A stretch of DNA of 64,000 nt from Cyanoderma ruficeps (Eukaryota > Chordata > Aves > Passeriformes > Timaliidae). Of this stretch, positions 1 through 13,714 are shown in pieces. The stretch lies in NCBI GenBank assembly GCA_008694505.1, contig VZDJ01007753.1:21820696-21884695 (forward strand). Reading direction: 5' to 3'. A program made the position numbers and the translations under genes. Positions within the stretch are counted from its first letter, which is position 1; every line of letters starts with the position of its first letter. The notes below the pieces were generated by a model that was not told the DNA's origin, did no database searches, and saw only the letters and a list, made by a program, of their open reading frames with translations.

Positions 1-1758
1 GCTATATGCCCTGTTTTGAATGGTGCAGAAAGTCCATATCATCATCATCATGATATGAGAATAGTTCTGTAATAATTGATGGATGAAGGAATTCATTATG
101 AATATGATGTAATGGAATAGGCACCATGATTTAATCATCAGAAGAGGGGCTCTGTGGATCTCACACAAAGGTATCAAAGTCATTCCCATGATAAATAGCA
201 TGTGATAAGCTGTTTAGAAAACGCTAATGCAAACCACAGAAAAATGTGCAGGAAGGAGACATACCAATTCCTTGTATGGAAACCAGCTGACTCCTAAGAA
301 CCAAAGAGGCAGTCTAATGAGGAAGGGAAACAGCAGTGTCAATGGATCCATCAACATTTTGAAAATTATCCTCCTTGATAGGCACATTTGTTAGGATTAA
401 AACTTATTTGCTTGACTATTGTTCACAAAGCCTTTCACGCACTATTCACCGGGGACCTAAGTCTAAGGAAATATTTTTACAGTGATTTAGAAACACAGTG
501 TGACCTTTTCTGCCTTTTTGTTTTCTTTTGGTATTTCTTTACATGAAAAACTTTTCTCAAGATTTTATATAAGTTGTAAACCAATTTTAGTCCAGGTAGG
601 AACTGTATCTCAATTTCAGCTGCAATATCTTCCCCTAGCATTATCTGAGATGCTCTGGGTTTTCTTGTGAGATACAGAAAACATCCCTAGTGCAAATCAA
701 AATTCTGTATATGCAATGTACAATGTGGAAGATTACTGAAAAATTGATACAGGAATGGTACTTCTTGCTTAGTAATAGATTTATCACAGTTCACTGATAG
801 TGTCACTAGTCATCAAACACCAGCACTATTACTATTATTCCTCCAGGTCTTTGCAGGCCATCACGAAAAAGATCAAAAACTGTGACTGAATGAAGACAAA
901 CTCTCCTGATATAAGAGGTTTCAATGAGAAAATCACCAGAGGTTTGCAGAGACAATTATTACTATTATCAGTGACACTAGAGAGAGCTAAAAGTGTTTGC
1001 TCTTGATGTACTGCCATGTTTCGTTGCAGATAATGTGGTCATCCAAAGAAGAGTCATATCCTTTACAAGCAGAAAATATGCCCCCAAAATTCTCTTCAGA
1101 TTTCATTTACAGTACCTGCTTATCAATGTCCAGCTCTCAGATGAACTGTGTGGAGAGCACAGTACACATTCCAAATTATGAACATTAAAATTGCTTCATT
1201 CACTTTTCCTGAGGTAGTCCACATATAGCAATGGTTGAAGAAGTTTTCAGTTCTAGAATATTTTTTCCCTGCTGCCACAAACAAACTAAAAGAAAATCTA
1301 TCTGTGACATAATGTGACAGGAAATGATGACAATTCAATTATCTTAATTGCCACCCCAAAATGCCCAGCAGTGAGTAGTTAACACCCACAGAATCTCATA
1401 AACTCTTTGTTGAGAAATAGAAAGAAACATAATTATACTGAGATATCTGCTTTTCACTGAATTTTTCAGCTACTGTCTAGATGTGAGTACTGGTTGCTTT
1501 ATTATACATATATATCTCTCCAGGACCTTCTTAAACACAGTTTGTGCTTTATGAAGAAAAAAATAGCCATAGAAGATTCTTTTCTCCTGAATCTGATAGT
1601 ATAAATAAAATAGCTCATGTTGAAAATACTGACCCAGTGACATCATCTCCTGGACCTACGTTCTCATTTGGAATTCCTGTAGAGGGAATAACTGGATATC
1701 AGGAGCTATAAGGCACCATTATTTGTGTATTAGGCTTGTCATCCAGGTTTGTAAAATG

Positions 1759-1777
1759 GAGAGAGAGAGAGAGAGAG
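1759..1777. repeat. (GA)n dinucleotide microsatellite
   Basis: An uninterrupted GA alternation of about nine and a half units, read directly from the sequence. It lies in otherwise unique DNA and is a plausible polymorphic marker. Confidence 0.95.
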
Positions 1778-3708
1778 TATTTCAGGGGAAGCATGGAGCT
1801 CCACCTGGCGAGGTGCAGACAGATGATGTCAGAGGATATGGTTGCCCAATGTTTTCCTATAAAACAGCCAGGTATCCTTTGCTCCAGACAATCAAATACA
1901 TTCTTTGCTGGGAAACTGCAAGGCTAGTGCTTACAACTCCAAAAGATGAAAAGGGGAAGAGAGATTGTTTGGGTGGCAAATATTAAAGCTTTTTCTGATT
2001 GTGTCACTGAAGTGTTGAGGTCCAGGAGGCAACTCAGCTGCTTCCTGTATGAAAAATTGCTACATCTACAATTCAGATAAACATGTAAACTCTGAATAAA
2101 CACATATATTTGGGAGACTCAGCTAAAGAAAACAAGAACCATAACATCCTTTGAAGCAGGCCCATCACTGATAATTACGAATGTGAGATTAGCTACCGTC
2201 ATTTATTCTTGTAAATAGTGTCATCTCTTCCAATTAAGATCTACTACTTCTATCTCCTCAATTTCTTTATTAGCATTGTTGTCAAGTTCTGCGGAAGCCT
2301 TAATTAAATAGTCATCATGATTATGGCTAGTTTCCCAAATGTTTGAAGTAAATAATTTATATGGGTTATAAGAAAAGTTTTTACTTACTGAAACACTGCA
2401 TTTCTAAAACTTTCCAAACGCCTAATTACATAATATTTAAAAATCCATCCTTTAAAAAAGTTATGCATTACAAAATAAAAGCTAAAACTGAACTAACTGA
2501 AATTTTGTTGCTTCAAGCAGTTACATTTCTTCTAATGACATCTTAAGTAAAATTAAAAGCTGAATGCAAAATACTTCATAACTTAGGCATTGAGAATGCA
2601 TTTAAACGTTTAATACAATCTAGGACTACTAATGAATTGTATTAATGAATACTGGATTATGCAAAAATGAAAAAATATTTTTTGAGATCCAAGACACTGA
2701 GACTTAATATGCTGTAATAATACATATATATCAATGAGTGGCATAATGAGGTATCTTTTACTATATAAATGGTAAAATAGATTTTTTGACATAGTATTTG
2801 AAAAAATAGCTGTAAAACTCTTTCCTAACCTTTATTTGTGGGTTAAATGTAACTTTTTCCATCCTAGTTTCTCTACCACTTCTAAATGGTTCACATTTTT
2901 TTTAATTGAGATTAAAAAGTAATATTATAAAAAGTTCTCAAAAATACCTAATTCTCTTAAATTGAGACTATAAATTTTAATAATTGACATTATTACTAAC
3001 AAATATTTTAATGAAATTTTACATTTTCCTCTTAGTAGAGGCATTTCATTCTCATTGCCCTTAATTAGTGTTATACGAGCTCTTTGAGGGAAGAATCGGC
3101 CCTTTAGCTGTAAATTCTGTCTTTTGAAACAAGAAAGTCATAACCTTTTTGTGTTTCTGGTTGAAGTAACTGTAACGTAATTTCATGTAACAGTTGTGGC
3201 AGATCAGAATCAAAACATGGAATAAGACACACTGAAATTATGAATGTATTACTGAATTTTAAAACTGTAGCTCAAAATAGAAATAAAATAAACATTTTTA
3301 ATGGTATTATGCTGGGGCACGTTTTTTCACGTCTCCATGTCCCCCTTATCCTATTAACCTACTGTCTGCTTTTGGAATACACTGGTGTGTCCTGCTGAAG
3401 GGCACTTGCTTTGCTGGTGGACACACATTTGTTATGTTTAAATGTATCATTGTTCTCTGTTGAATGTAAATGGAGGCCAACTTTTTACACCTCTTTACAT
3501 TTAGTGCATCTGTTTATATAACACAATAACTTAAATGTTGTGGCCCTTGAAAATTTTATGAAAGCATTCCAGTTCCACCTTCCAATTCTCATTAAAGGCT
3601 TGACCTAAGAAATTTAAAAAGACCTCCAAGTTTTTTCTTCTTGTATTTCTGAATTTAGAGGCATTTAATTTTGCAGGAACTCTAAATTCCCTTGGAAGCG
3701 CAGGCATC

Positions 3709-3726
3709 TGTGTGTGTGTGCACACA
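3709..3726. repeat. Short (TG)n/(CA)n alternating tract
   Basis: TGTGTGTGTGTGCACACA is a perfect alternating purine-pyrimidine run. Its right part (TGTGTGCACACA) is self-complementary. Such tracts can adopt Z-DNA or a small hairpin; that is general knowledge, not something shown here. Confidence 0.9.
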
Positions 3727-4491
3727 AATACCTAAAAGCTACTTCACAGAAATTTCTGGCAGGATTGCATAACAAAGGAAATGAAAAAGATATTCCAAAA
3801 TTACAAATAAAACCATTTTATTTTATGCGTCTCAACTACCTAATCAGTGTTATCAAACCAAAAGCAGGGATGAAAACCTGCAAACCTTCTCTGCAGTTTC
3901 CAACCAAGAAAAGTTTTAGCTCTGGCTGATCTATGAGACTGCCATTCAGGCAAAGTTTTGTATACAACTTTCTTTTTTTTGGAGCCTTTTCTCAGTAAAT
4001 AGCCTTGCCCATTTAGTGGCCCTGCATCCATTTCTGTTGTGTGGCTATATAATAGGATATAGGTATCAAAAATTGTTGAAGGCACATAGCGCCTAGTGAA
4101 TATATTCACAGAGTCTGACTTTGTTTCATAATAATCGATTTTGGTAATATTTTACAATTTGGCATAGCAAAATCAGGTTGTCCAGATTACAGAGAAGGCA
4201 CTGGGGAGGAAGTTGCATTCTCATCGTGAAAGATAAAGGAAAACTATGTTCAAAGCTGTGGAAGAGTACAATTAAGATCATAATCTAGGAGAAATTATTA
4301 TGATATCTTGAAGGCAATACAGTGACATGTGCATGTTACATTAGATATTACAGGAATTTTTCTGGTAAACAGGTTAAAAAGCAAGAGAGTAAAACTTTTA
4401 GTATAATTCAGTGTTTTCTGCAAGTCCTCCATTTTCTCTCTACCAAGCACGTAGGAAGTTCTCAGAGGAACACAAAAAATATTGGAAGAGA

Positions 4492-4533
4492 CCCTTTCTT
4501 AGGGATTGTAGTCCCTTTCATAGGGATTGTACC
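4492..4533. repeat. Tandem duplication of a 21-bp unit (2 copies)
   Basis: Two adjacent 21-base units, 4492-4512 and 4513-4533, share CCCTTTC, then T or A, then TAGGGATTGTA, and differ at three positions. This looks like a small local duplication, as made by replication slippage, not part of a larger satellite. Confidence 0.9.
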
Positions 4534-5711
4534 TTTTTAGTTAGAACTGTAAATATTTTTAAGACTGGATATATAGAAAGCACTGTATGTTGGGGAAATT
4601 TGATCCCTTTTACTTTCAGAACTCTTTGAAAAAAGATCCTGAAATTAAATTCTGTAGCTGCTACTGAAAGAACTTTAGGCAAGGAAGCAAGTGAGTGCAT
4701 TTTTCTGGAAGAATTCATGTGGTGACCCTAAAATGGGTGATGTCAAAGAAAAAAACTCATCAAAGCTAGAAAATCAGAAAAGCGTCTGCACTACTTCCCC
4801 ACACACCTAATTTCCTACTCAAAAGGCTAAAATATGCAAGTACATTAAACATTGCCTAGTGCAACTGATCATATTTCTGAGAAGTGTTTATATGTGATTA
4901 TGAAAAACTAAGATTCAGCATTGCCCTACTGTTCTTTGTGCCAGATACAGCCAGCCAAAAGGGTCATAGTGTAGGTATAATATCTTCCATGTGTCTCAAT
5001 GATTCTTTACTGCTACATGCCTTCTGGAACTGTGGCAAGGAATAGAAAGTAGATAATATGGCAGTTTCCATAACTTCCCTAATGCATTCCAGGGAGCTGA
5101 CTCTCTAAGGGAGTCGAAGAACAAGAAAGACACAACATGATTCCTGTATGATGCCTACTTAATAAATTCTGGAAGCCAGGATCCAGAAATAGTTCAAGAA
5201 GAGCTAGGAAAACATTTTTGATCATATATTGCATTCAATAAATTAAAAAAAAATATGTTGATAAAAATGCTTGTTAAAATGATGCCTAATTGGGTGAACA
5301 GTTTCAGCCAGCATCAAAATGAAAGAAAAAAATAACTTCAAGGTTTTTTTTTAAAAAAATCTATTACTTTCATTGAAGTCAGTATTTATAAAATTAAAAT
5401 TTCCACAACCTGGAAATGAAATAATCATTTTATGTTATCAGAAGCAGGGTTTTTTTTCCTCATTGTTCTGTGGCTAAGAACCAAAATCAAACAAATAATC
5501 CTTCCTAATCAGTCTAAAACGATCAGTCCCTTCCCCCACTTCCAGTTTTTCAGATGTGTCAGTGAACCAAAACATCCAATTATTTGTTCAGGTTTAATTT
5601 CAAATATCTACCAGCTGGTACCAGTGATAAAAATAGGAAAATGAGGAAATAATAGATCAGGATCGACAGTCAAAAAGAAATCTACTATTTATATCATGGT
5701 CCTAGATGAAT

Positions 5712-5716
5712 ACCAT
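5712..5716. repeat. Left target-site duplication (ACCAT) of solo LTR
   Basis: ACCAT lies directly before the terminal TG of the LTR at 5717 and recurs directly after its terminal CA, at 6789-6793. A 5-bp duplication is usual for avian ERVL-type integrations. Confidence 0.85.
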
Positions 5717-6788
5717 TGTGGTGGCTTGGCTCTGGCTGGATGCCAGGTGCCTACTAATGCCTCTCTGACACTCCCCTCCTCAACTGGACAAGGGAGAGAA
5801 AATATGACAAAAGGTTCACGAGTTGAGATAAGGGCAGGGAGAGATCACTCAGTGATTACCATCATGGGTACAACAGACTCAGCTTGGAGAAATTAATTGA
5901 ATTTATCAACAATCAAAATCAGAGTAGGAGAATGAGAAGTGAAACAAATTTTAAAAGCACCTTCTCCTCACCCCTCCCTCCTTCCTGGGCTTAACTTTAT
6001 TCCTGATTATCCATCTCCTCCCCCACAGCCATGCAGGGAGATGGGGAATGAGGATTACAATGAGTTCATCATGGTTTTTCTGCTGTTGCTTCTTTCCCCT
6101 GTTCCAGTGTGGGGTCCCTCCCACAGAAGACTGTTCTCCACAAAATTCTCTAATGTGCATCCTCCCCATGAGCTACATTTGTTCACAAACCAGTGAACAA
6201 ACTTTGCTCCAGTATGGGTCCCCACGGGGTCACAAGTCCTACTAGCCAATCCTGCTCCAGTGTGGGCTTCTGTCTCCACAGGTCTGCAGGTCCCTGCCAG
6301 GAGCCTGCTCCATCACAGGCTTCCACAGGTTCACAGCCTCCTCTCAGGCATCCCCCTGCTGCAGTGTGGGTCTCCTTCAGGGCTGCAGGTGGATCTCCAC
6401 ATCCCTGTGGACCTCCATGTGCTACAGGGGCATAGCTGCCTCTCCCATGGTGTTCACCACGGGCTGCAGGGGAATCTCAACTCTAGCCCCTGGGAAACCT
6501 CCTGCCCTCTTCTCCACTGACCTTGTGTCTGCAGAGTTGTTTCTTTCACATATTCTCACGCCTCTATTCTCTAGACTCAGCTACTTTTGTGTAATAATTT
6601 TGTTTTTCCTTCTTAAATTGTTATCACAGAGGTGTTGCTACCACTGCTGACTGTCTCAGCATTAGTCAGCATTGGGTCAGTCCTGGAGCTGCCTGGAATT
6701 TGCTCTGTTGGATATAGGGAAGCTTCTGGCAGCTTCTCACCACTGTAGCTCCCATGCTATCAAAAGCTTGCAGCACAAACCCAATGCA
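5717..6788 (-). mobile_element. Solo LTR, avian ERVL-like endogenous retrovirus, old copy
   Basis: The 1,072-bp block begins TGTGGTGG and ends CAATGCA, so it has the TG...CA termini of an LTR. It is flanked by identical ACCAT direct repeats (5712-5716 and 6789-6793), the mark of integrase-made insertion. I recognise the interior as a common avian LTR family read backwards, so the LTR's own 5' end is at the right. It carries several diverged copies of a CTCCAGTGTGGG motif, near 6102, 6212, 6249 and 6359. On the minus strand a TTTAAGAAGG sequence near 6612 could be a TATA-like box, and a decayed poly(A)-type hexamer (GATAAA) lies near 5905. No gag, pol, env, primer-binding site or second LTR adjoins it, so it is a solo LTR left by recombination between the two LTRs of a provirus. 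Many substitutions compared with the second copy at 43048 suggest age. The ERVL class assignment rests on memory of the family and the 5-bp duplication. Confidence 0.85.
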
Positions 6789-6793
6789 ACCAT
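6789..6793. repeat. Right target-site duplication (ACCAT) of solo LTR
   Basis: This ACCAT matches the five bases left of the LTR exactly and defines the insertion's right edge. Confidence 0.85.
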
Positions 6794-9700
6794 CTAAAAC
6801 ATGTTGAGCCTTTTTTTTTCCATGTTGGCCATGTTGAAACAAATCCTGTTGGTATGCATTCAGTTTGGCTTCAGGCTATTCTGAGAATTTGTAGCAGTAT
6901 TTCTTTAGTTGTGAGGATCTTTCTACATCTGGGTTTAATCTGTGAATTTTTATTCTCTTTTATTTAGTCTCTCAAGCTTCTAGAAAATTAATAAGATCAG
7001 TGAGCATATGCTTAAACAAAAATGTCAAAGATGCCCTCTCCAGTTTCTGATTTCCTGCATACTTCTGTTTGCCAATTAGATCTTCATTGATTTACTGTGA
7101 TGTGGTAGATTATGGCAGTCTAACATAATCTGTGGACATTTGGTTTCTCGTTAACTTGCTGCTAAATGACTGCATCTTTCCACTGTACTCCTCTATCACA
7201 ATCTCATCACAAGTGTAAATAAGAAAAGCTTTTTTTTCTTATCAGAAGCTGCAGGCTTTTAGAGAGCAGCACAATGTAATTCCAAAATTCAGTGGGATGT
7301 ACATGGAATAGCCAGCACTACACATATCCATCTGTAACATGAGCTCTCTGAGCTCCAGACAATCCTACCTGTACATCAGGGATGCATGTTCATCTTATGG
7401 CATAGCATAAAATATATTAATAAAATAATGCTACATGCCACTGTTCAGAGTAAAAATGATCATACATAACAGCTTATCAGTTCTATTTAAGATTCCTGAA
7501 AATTTATCTCTAAACCATGTCAATACACCATTTAATGAACGCTATAGAAGAGTCAGGCTGCTTTAGAATATCTACCCCATCTTGCCCATCTGATAATGAC
7601 CAGAAGAAGACAAGAGAACAGTAAAAGTAAGTATATGTATGAGGTTTGTCTTCTGGGAATGTATCGTCCAAGCATCTGGCTGCTACAGGAGCAGGGAGTT
7701 GGAGGTGGACATTTCACTATCAGCATGACATTCAGTAGCCACCAACAGACTTTGGATTCCTCTTCTATCCTGTTTTTCATAGACTTCTACATTATTCATT
7801 GTAAATGAGTTAAGAAGTGAAATTGAGGCTAGTGAAAGAGGAAACTTGCTTTATTTTGTTCCCAGTCAGTTGCTAGCATATTTTAATGCCTTATTGTTTT
7901 GCCTTGTTCTGTTCCATTCAGTGGAAGTGGTTCGCATCACACACGTGATCTGAAGCACAGGTTCTTACATTCTTTTTTTTAATTTTATTTTTAGAGTTTT
8001 TTTCATGAGGTCTTACCAGGTGAGTTAGCACTGAAAGGAATTCTTAAAGCAGCAGCTGTTGATTATGGAAAAAGATGTAAAATCAATATGACTGCTACAC
8101 ATGAAGAGAGAAGTAGAAATTTGTAATAAAAGAAGTGATCTTAAAGAAATCGTTACCATCAAGGTAAACAGTAATAGGAAAAGTATGCCAGGGATATCTA
8201 TGCTGAAGGAAAAGATTATTATTACCTTAGTACTGTTCACTTGCAATTAAATTCGTAATAAAACATGAAAGGAAAAAAAAAAGAGTATATTTGAAGCAGG
8301 ATGGACATCCTGGTCTCCTGTGATATCTACGATGTAGTCAGGTCACCCTATAAACTCACACTTCCTCTGGGATTAACAAGCTTGTTTACGCGTTTGCCTT
8401 CCAATTAATGGAAAAAAGGTAAATGCCTGTGCCTTTTTTGTTTGTGTGCCTTCTCCCTTGTCAATGTTAGATTGTTAACCCTACAACTGTTTCAAATCTG
8501 GTAGATATATATGAAATAAGGCAGGAGCGTGGTTTGTGATTCTTCTACGTATTTAATTAAATAGCAAGATATTATAAGTTAAAAACTTGTTCTTAAATCT
8601 GCCCTTTGTTATAGGCAGCATTAAGTCTCTAATGTAGTTCTGAAAAATCTCTGTGTATGTTGTACACTCAGAGATAATAGCAGAACTCAGATCCAGAAAT
8701 TCTGGCTCAGTTGCAGATCCCACACATGTGCAAATTTTTCAGAGGGAATTTTACCTAAATAAGGAACAAAGAAACAAGAATTCAAACCACTTCCTTTGTT
8801 GTTAACTATTATGATGTTTAGAAATTTAACATAAAAGTTGATTATATGCAATTATGCTAAATGCAAAGGGAAAAAATCTACTTAAAGAACCTAAAATAAT
8901 CTTTTTAAAAATTTTCAAAATCTCTCCTTTAGGAAAACATTTTTTGTAGGTTGAGTGTATTGTGCTAGATCAGCTTATCTGCAATGAATCTTCATTATTT
9001 TTTTCTACAAAAGGTAATCAAAATATGGTTTTATGCAAAAAGACAGACTTTCATCATGGGAATGTTGCATGCAGCCTATAGAGTGGGTCTTATAGCTGAG
9101 CAAAATGAGTTCACATTTTCTGTATATATATATATTTATATATAATATATCAAAGATATTCATAAGGAAGAAACCTGTATATTGTGATTCTGGTTTGCTT
9201 TTTTTGTTAACACAACTGCAATCTACCTACAGCAGCTGTAGGTTATAGCCAAATTTAATCTCCTTAAAGTACCACTATCAAGTAAATATACTAAAATATA
9301 AAAACCTCATTCATCCCTCTCTCTGTTGAAAATATGATTATTCAATGGCTTGATGCAAGAAACCCCCCATAGCTAAATCTTAAGAATACACTGGAAAGAG
9401 TAAATGAAATAGCAGCAGTAGGTTTACTTTTACAACTGAAAAAAATGTCACATGTATTAATGTCAACAACTGGAATTTTACCTCATTAGGCAATTTCTGA
9501 TCTAAGGCTCTGATGATTATTCTAAGCAGAAAAAATATGCTAATTATCCACTCTGAATGTAGAAGGAAAAAAGGTGTAAAATCTTCCTTTAGCCGTGTGA
9601 CCATGTACTAATTGCATGTCATGTGTCAAAATAATGCAACCCACTTTGCCTAAAGCAATTAGACATACAGAACTCTATTAATGAAGCACTGTCTGTCACT

Positions 9701-12700
9701 AAAAGTGTTTTCAGAGCTATAGTTGAAGATTAAAATATTAACTTCTCAAATATTTATGATAGTTACTGACAGCATTTCAAAATGTTACTTTTAACAAAAG
9801 TATTTTATTCAGCTCCAGTTTTTAATTTGGATTTTATATTCAAAGATATTATTAACATATGGGAATCGTGAAATTTCTATGATCTCCTCTGAGACTTCTT
9901 TAGACAGGGTACATTAGCTTCTTGAAGTTTACAGCACCTTTTCCTATTGTAATATAAACTTTTTCAGAACAAAAAAAAATTAAAAACTGGTCTTTTCTTC
10001 AAAATCATTTTAAAAAAAGAGAGGGAAGGAAGAGGCTCTTATTGTATTTTACCTATTTTCGCTGTGTGAAAGAAAATGGCCCTTCTTTTCAATATATCAT
10101 TTGGTGCTCTCCTTCCTTTTAGGGTCATTGGTCATCTATGTTCATGAGCAAGACATTAACCTTTTGAATATCCTTATGCAGTAGGAAGGCAGGGATGTAT
10201 GTTGCCAAGCTGTTTATTGAATCTATCAGACATGCTGAAGAGCAGACAATTACATTAAAAAAAATGTAATGCCTGCTCTGCATTACCACTACTCACCCAG
10301 CTGCTTGGGAAAGGGTTTTGCACGCTTCCTCCATGAGCAATACAAATCCACAGCTTTCTGAGTGCAGAAGAGGACTTTTATTCCACATCCATAATTTACA
10401 AGAAAGAAAACCAAACCAAACAAAACCAAACTTATTCAGGCAGTTGGTCGACTAGGCTGTAGTGGAATATTTGTATGCAAAGAATTTGAATGGACAACCC
10501 CTTAGTTTTTGTTCCATATGGAGGCTGAGATGACTACTGTGATATTTGAGGATTTATGGGTTTACCAGGACTATGCAGGAATGATACCACTGTAATATTA
10601 TGAAATTATTACCCTTTTTTTGTGCCAAAAATCAGCAAATAAAAAAGCCATGTTGTTAGCACTTCATCATTTTCTAGTACTATGGTGGTAAAACCTGACT
10701 GCTATTATGTATTAGTCCTGCCACTGCTTTTATGTTTGGTAAGGGTATTGCCTTGGTTTTGGAGCTATTACAGTCTATGCGAATCAATTACATGTACTTG
10801 AACTAAGAAGGATTTACTTGGTAACTGTAATGGCTCTGAAAGAGCCATTATGATCTGTCATGTCAAAAATGCACATGTGCCTACAGTACATACAAACAAA
10901 GCTGTGCAAAAAGTTTCCTACCTAAAGCAAGCCATTTTGGTTAGGTTTCCTGACAAAACAAAATAAGCATTTGATGCTGAAGGACTTTCACAACTTTTCA
11001 TAATAAATTAAAAGGAACTCCTGCCATTTCTCTCTCTTGTGCTTTGCTGAAGGAAAGCTTGAGTGTTGCATGAGAGGCAATCGGGGGAGATGTTATTGAA
11101 GACTGAAGCTCAATGAATCACAATATGTTGGGATAGATGAAACCAGTTTAAAGGGGAAAAAAAAGTGATATAAATTGAAGGGAAGAGTTATTCAGGTAAG
11201 GGAAGGAAACACGATTTTTTAATCTTTATATACATAATTGTACGACTTTGTAAGGCTGAGCATAGAGGCTACACCTCAACAACGGCAGTCATGTCATATA
11301 TGAACCTACAGAACATCAGAACATGTTGGAGACAGAATAAAGAATAAATGAGAATAATGAGAATAAATTTTCCTGCCTATGCTTTAGGATAGGTGCAGTC
11401 TGTTGTTTTAGTCTCCCCATCAGACAGATTGGTGGGCTTGCTGCAGCTCCCTCTGTGCTTGTTTATCCAGGTGTCTGCTGAATATTGACCAAAGCACACT
11501 GAGGAGCTGCACTCACATTTCTATTTCTGACTTGGAGTCAGAGGCAGACAGGGATTAAAGGCACATGTCCACACTGTTCTGGCACAGTGGGGCCACCGTG
11601 GCTGACACAAGGTGTGGGACCCAGTGGTGCTGGGGTGAATGTCAAGAGTGCCTGGGGGGCATCCTGCAGCCCAGAGTAACCCAGGTCAGGGACCAGCTTG
11701 TGCCAAAGACAGTTACAGGAGTGGGGTAGATGCAACCGTCACCTACACAGCTGAAAGAAAAGCTCATGTAACAGCTGGATCAAGGAGAGTAAGGTCTTTA
11801 TCACACAGTGCTCATTGAACTATTTCTAGACACATTATTAATTTCTACCTGTAAAATGCCCTGCATGGGCAAACAAAGATCATTTGATCTAACAAATTTA
11901 AATACATTCTTGTGGGAAAGTGTGGGCACTGTAAGTGTATTTTCTTCTGAATAAGATGAAAAGGTGGTAAAATTGGTCTAGAATTCATGATGCCCACTGA
12001 TGTATTTCTATTGTTGTCTAATACAGAACTTCATTATGTCATTTTATTCTTGGTTTTTCATTATCTTTTATTAACATTTGTATATTGACTTAAGTAATTG
12101 TGGCAAAGGTGATTGAAACACTTTCCCAAAATTAATATTGGTAAGGTATGGGTGAAGAACGGTCTGCAGTGGTAGAGCTGTGTGGTTTGCAAGTTGCTTG
12201 TTGGTTTATTGGTCTAATTTTCAGTTACTGAGGAATGCTATTTAGAATGCAGTGAAAACCTTTCAATCCCAAACGAGCATGTCCAAAAAAAGAAACAGAG
12301 ATTTTACTTTTAGCTCATCTTCAGATTCACAAGGGACAATAAGGGAGATTCATTAGGCCATTTGTTACTGTCATCTGCCATGATTCAAAATGAAATACTA
12401 AATGTTTCATGGACGCAGAAAAAGAGCAGTATTTGTCTTTGTGTTGGCTATGCAAAGACTCCATGGCTTTCAGCCTCCATACAAGAGGTCTGATGGATGA
12501 AAGGGGGAAGGGTGGTGCCATCTGAATGATGATGGGCTAATATCATCATCCTCTTGTCAGCTGTAATAGGCTTTTCCTCACAGAAATAATTCATAAAACC
12601 GCTACATTATATTCTATCCCTGACAGGCCCTATCTATCCTGCAACCCAGCAGGCTCACAACTAATAAGAAAATATGTGGTTCAGGAGCCCTGAAAAATTA

Positions 12701-13714
12701 AACAGGTAGTTTATGAACAATTTGTTTCATGGGGATGTTTATTATGTTTATTAAATATTGAGCCTTTAATGTTTTCCCAGTACAGATGATATCATAAAAA
12801 TGCTGACTTAAGCCTCAGTTGTGTTCTTAGAAAGTGGCATTTTATAGCTCTTGTAGTACCCAGTAAATAACTAAATTGCTGTGGTTTAGATGTATACACA
12901 GAACAGAATTTATAGGGAGTGAGTATATTTTTATTGTGCATATGCAGTTTATTTAATATATTCATAATAGACACATGTAAAATACCAAAATATTGATCCT
13001 GTTCTTTGGTTTAAATGCAGTTTTGAGAAGACCAGTATTTTAGAGCCTTGAGCAGTGAAGGTCAGGCATTCTTTTAATTGATTGTACGAAAGGTGAAACA
13101 CTGAACTTGGTGTGAAGGCAAAAACATCTGTGGCGGGAATACTATCTTATGAGTATCATTTTTATAGAAATACTTTAGATGTATTCTTATTAAAGAAGAA
13201 CTGGGATAAAGTGGCTAAAGCTATTGACTAACACCAACATGCTAGGATGAATTTCTCTAAAACAAGTGAGAGGTGCCAGGGTTTGTTATCCACAAAGAAG
13301 GCATATTTCCAATTGCCAGACAGAGTGCAGAGTTCTGGAAAAGACCTGGAGTGTAAGGGGGAAGCATATTGTGCAACCAAACCCTTTCTATGTCCATACC
13401 TTTTTATTCTGACTCCTTCCTCAGAGTTTATTGAATAATTAATGATTCTGCAGCAGGGTATGAAAACTGGCAAGTAGAAAACTTCCATTGTTAATGAATT
13501 TGTAATGATAAATAATGCTTATGATATTAAAAAGCTGTATTCCACAGACATATTACAAAAAGCATGTGCATGACATGATTTACAAAAAAAAATATGTACA
13601 GATCTTTCATTTAGCCTTTCAGGCATCATGAGCTGTGCTCGTATTCTTCTATTGCTGGTAAGAAGGTAGACTCTGAAATAAAGACTAAGATCACGGAGCA
13701 CACAGATAGAAACT
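6794..13714. other. AT-rich non-coding stretch, no gene seen
   Basis: All open frames are short (86 codons or fewer) and resemble nothing known. It includes an AT-alternating low-complexity tract at 9121-9150 and several A or T runs. A locally GC-richer patch lies at about 11400-11760, and I could not assign it to a repeat or a gene. Confidence 0.65.
9121..9150. repeat. (TA)n-rich low-complexity tract
   Basis: Thirty bases of interrupted TA alternation (TGTATATATATATATTTATA and on). It is likely easily melted DNA, prone to slippage. Confidence 0.9.

Larger units (their letters stand above)
1..5711. other. AT-rich non-coding stretch, no gene seen
   Basis: No open frame exceeds about 90 codons and none resembles a known protein family. 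The stretch holds a short (ATC)n run at 38-54, a (GA)n run at 1759-1777, a TG/CA alternating tract at 3709-3726 and a 21-bp tandem duplication at 4492-4533. Otherwise it looks like unique avian intergenic or intronic DNA. I saw no recognisable CR1 or LTR here. Confidence 0.7.
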
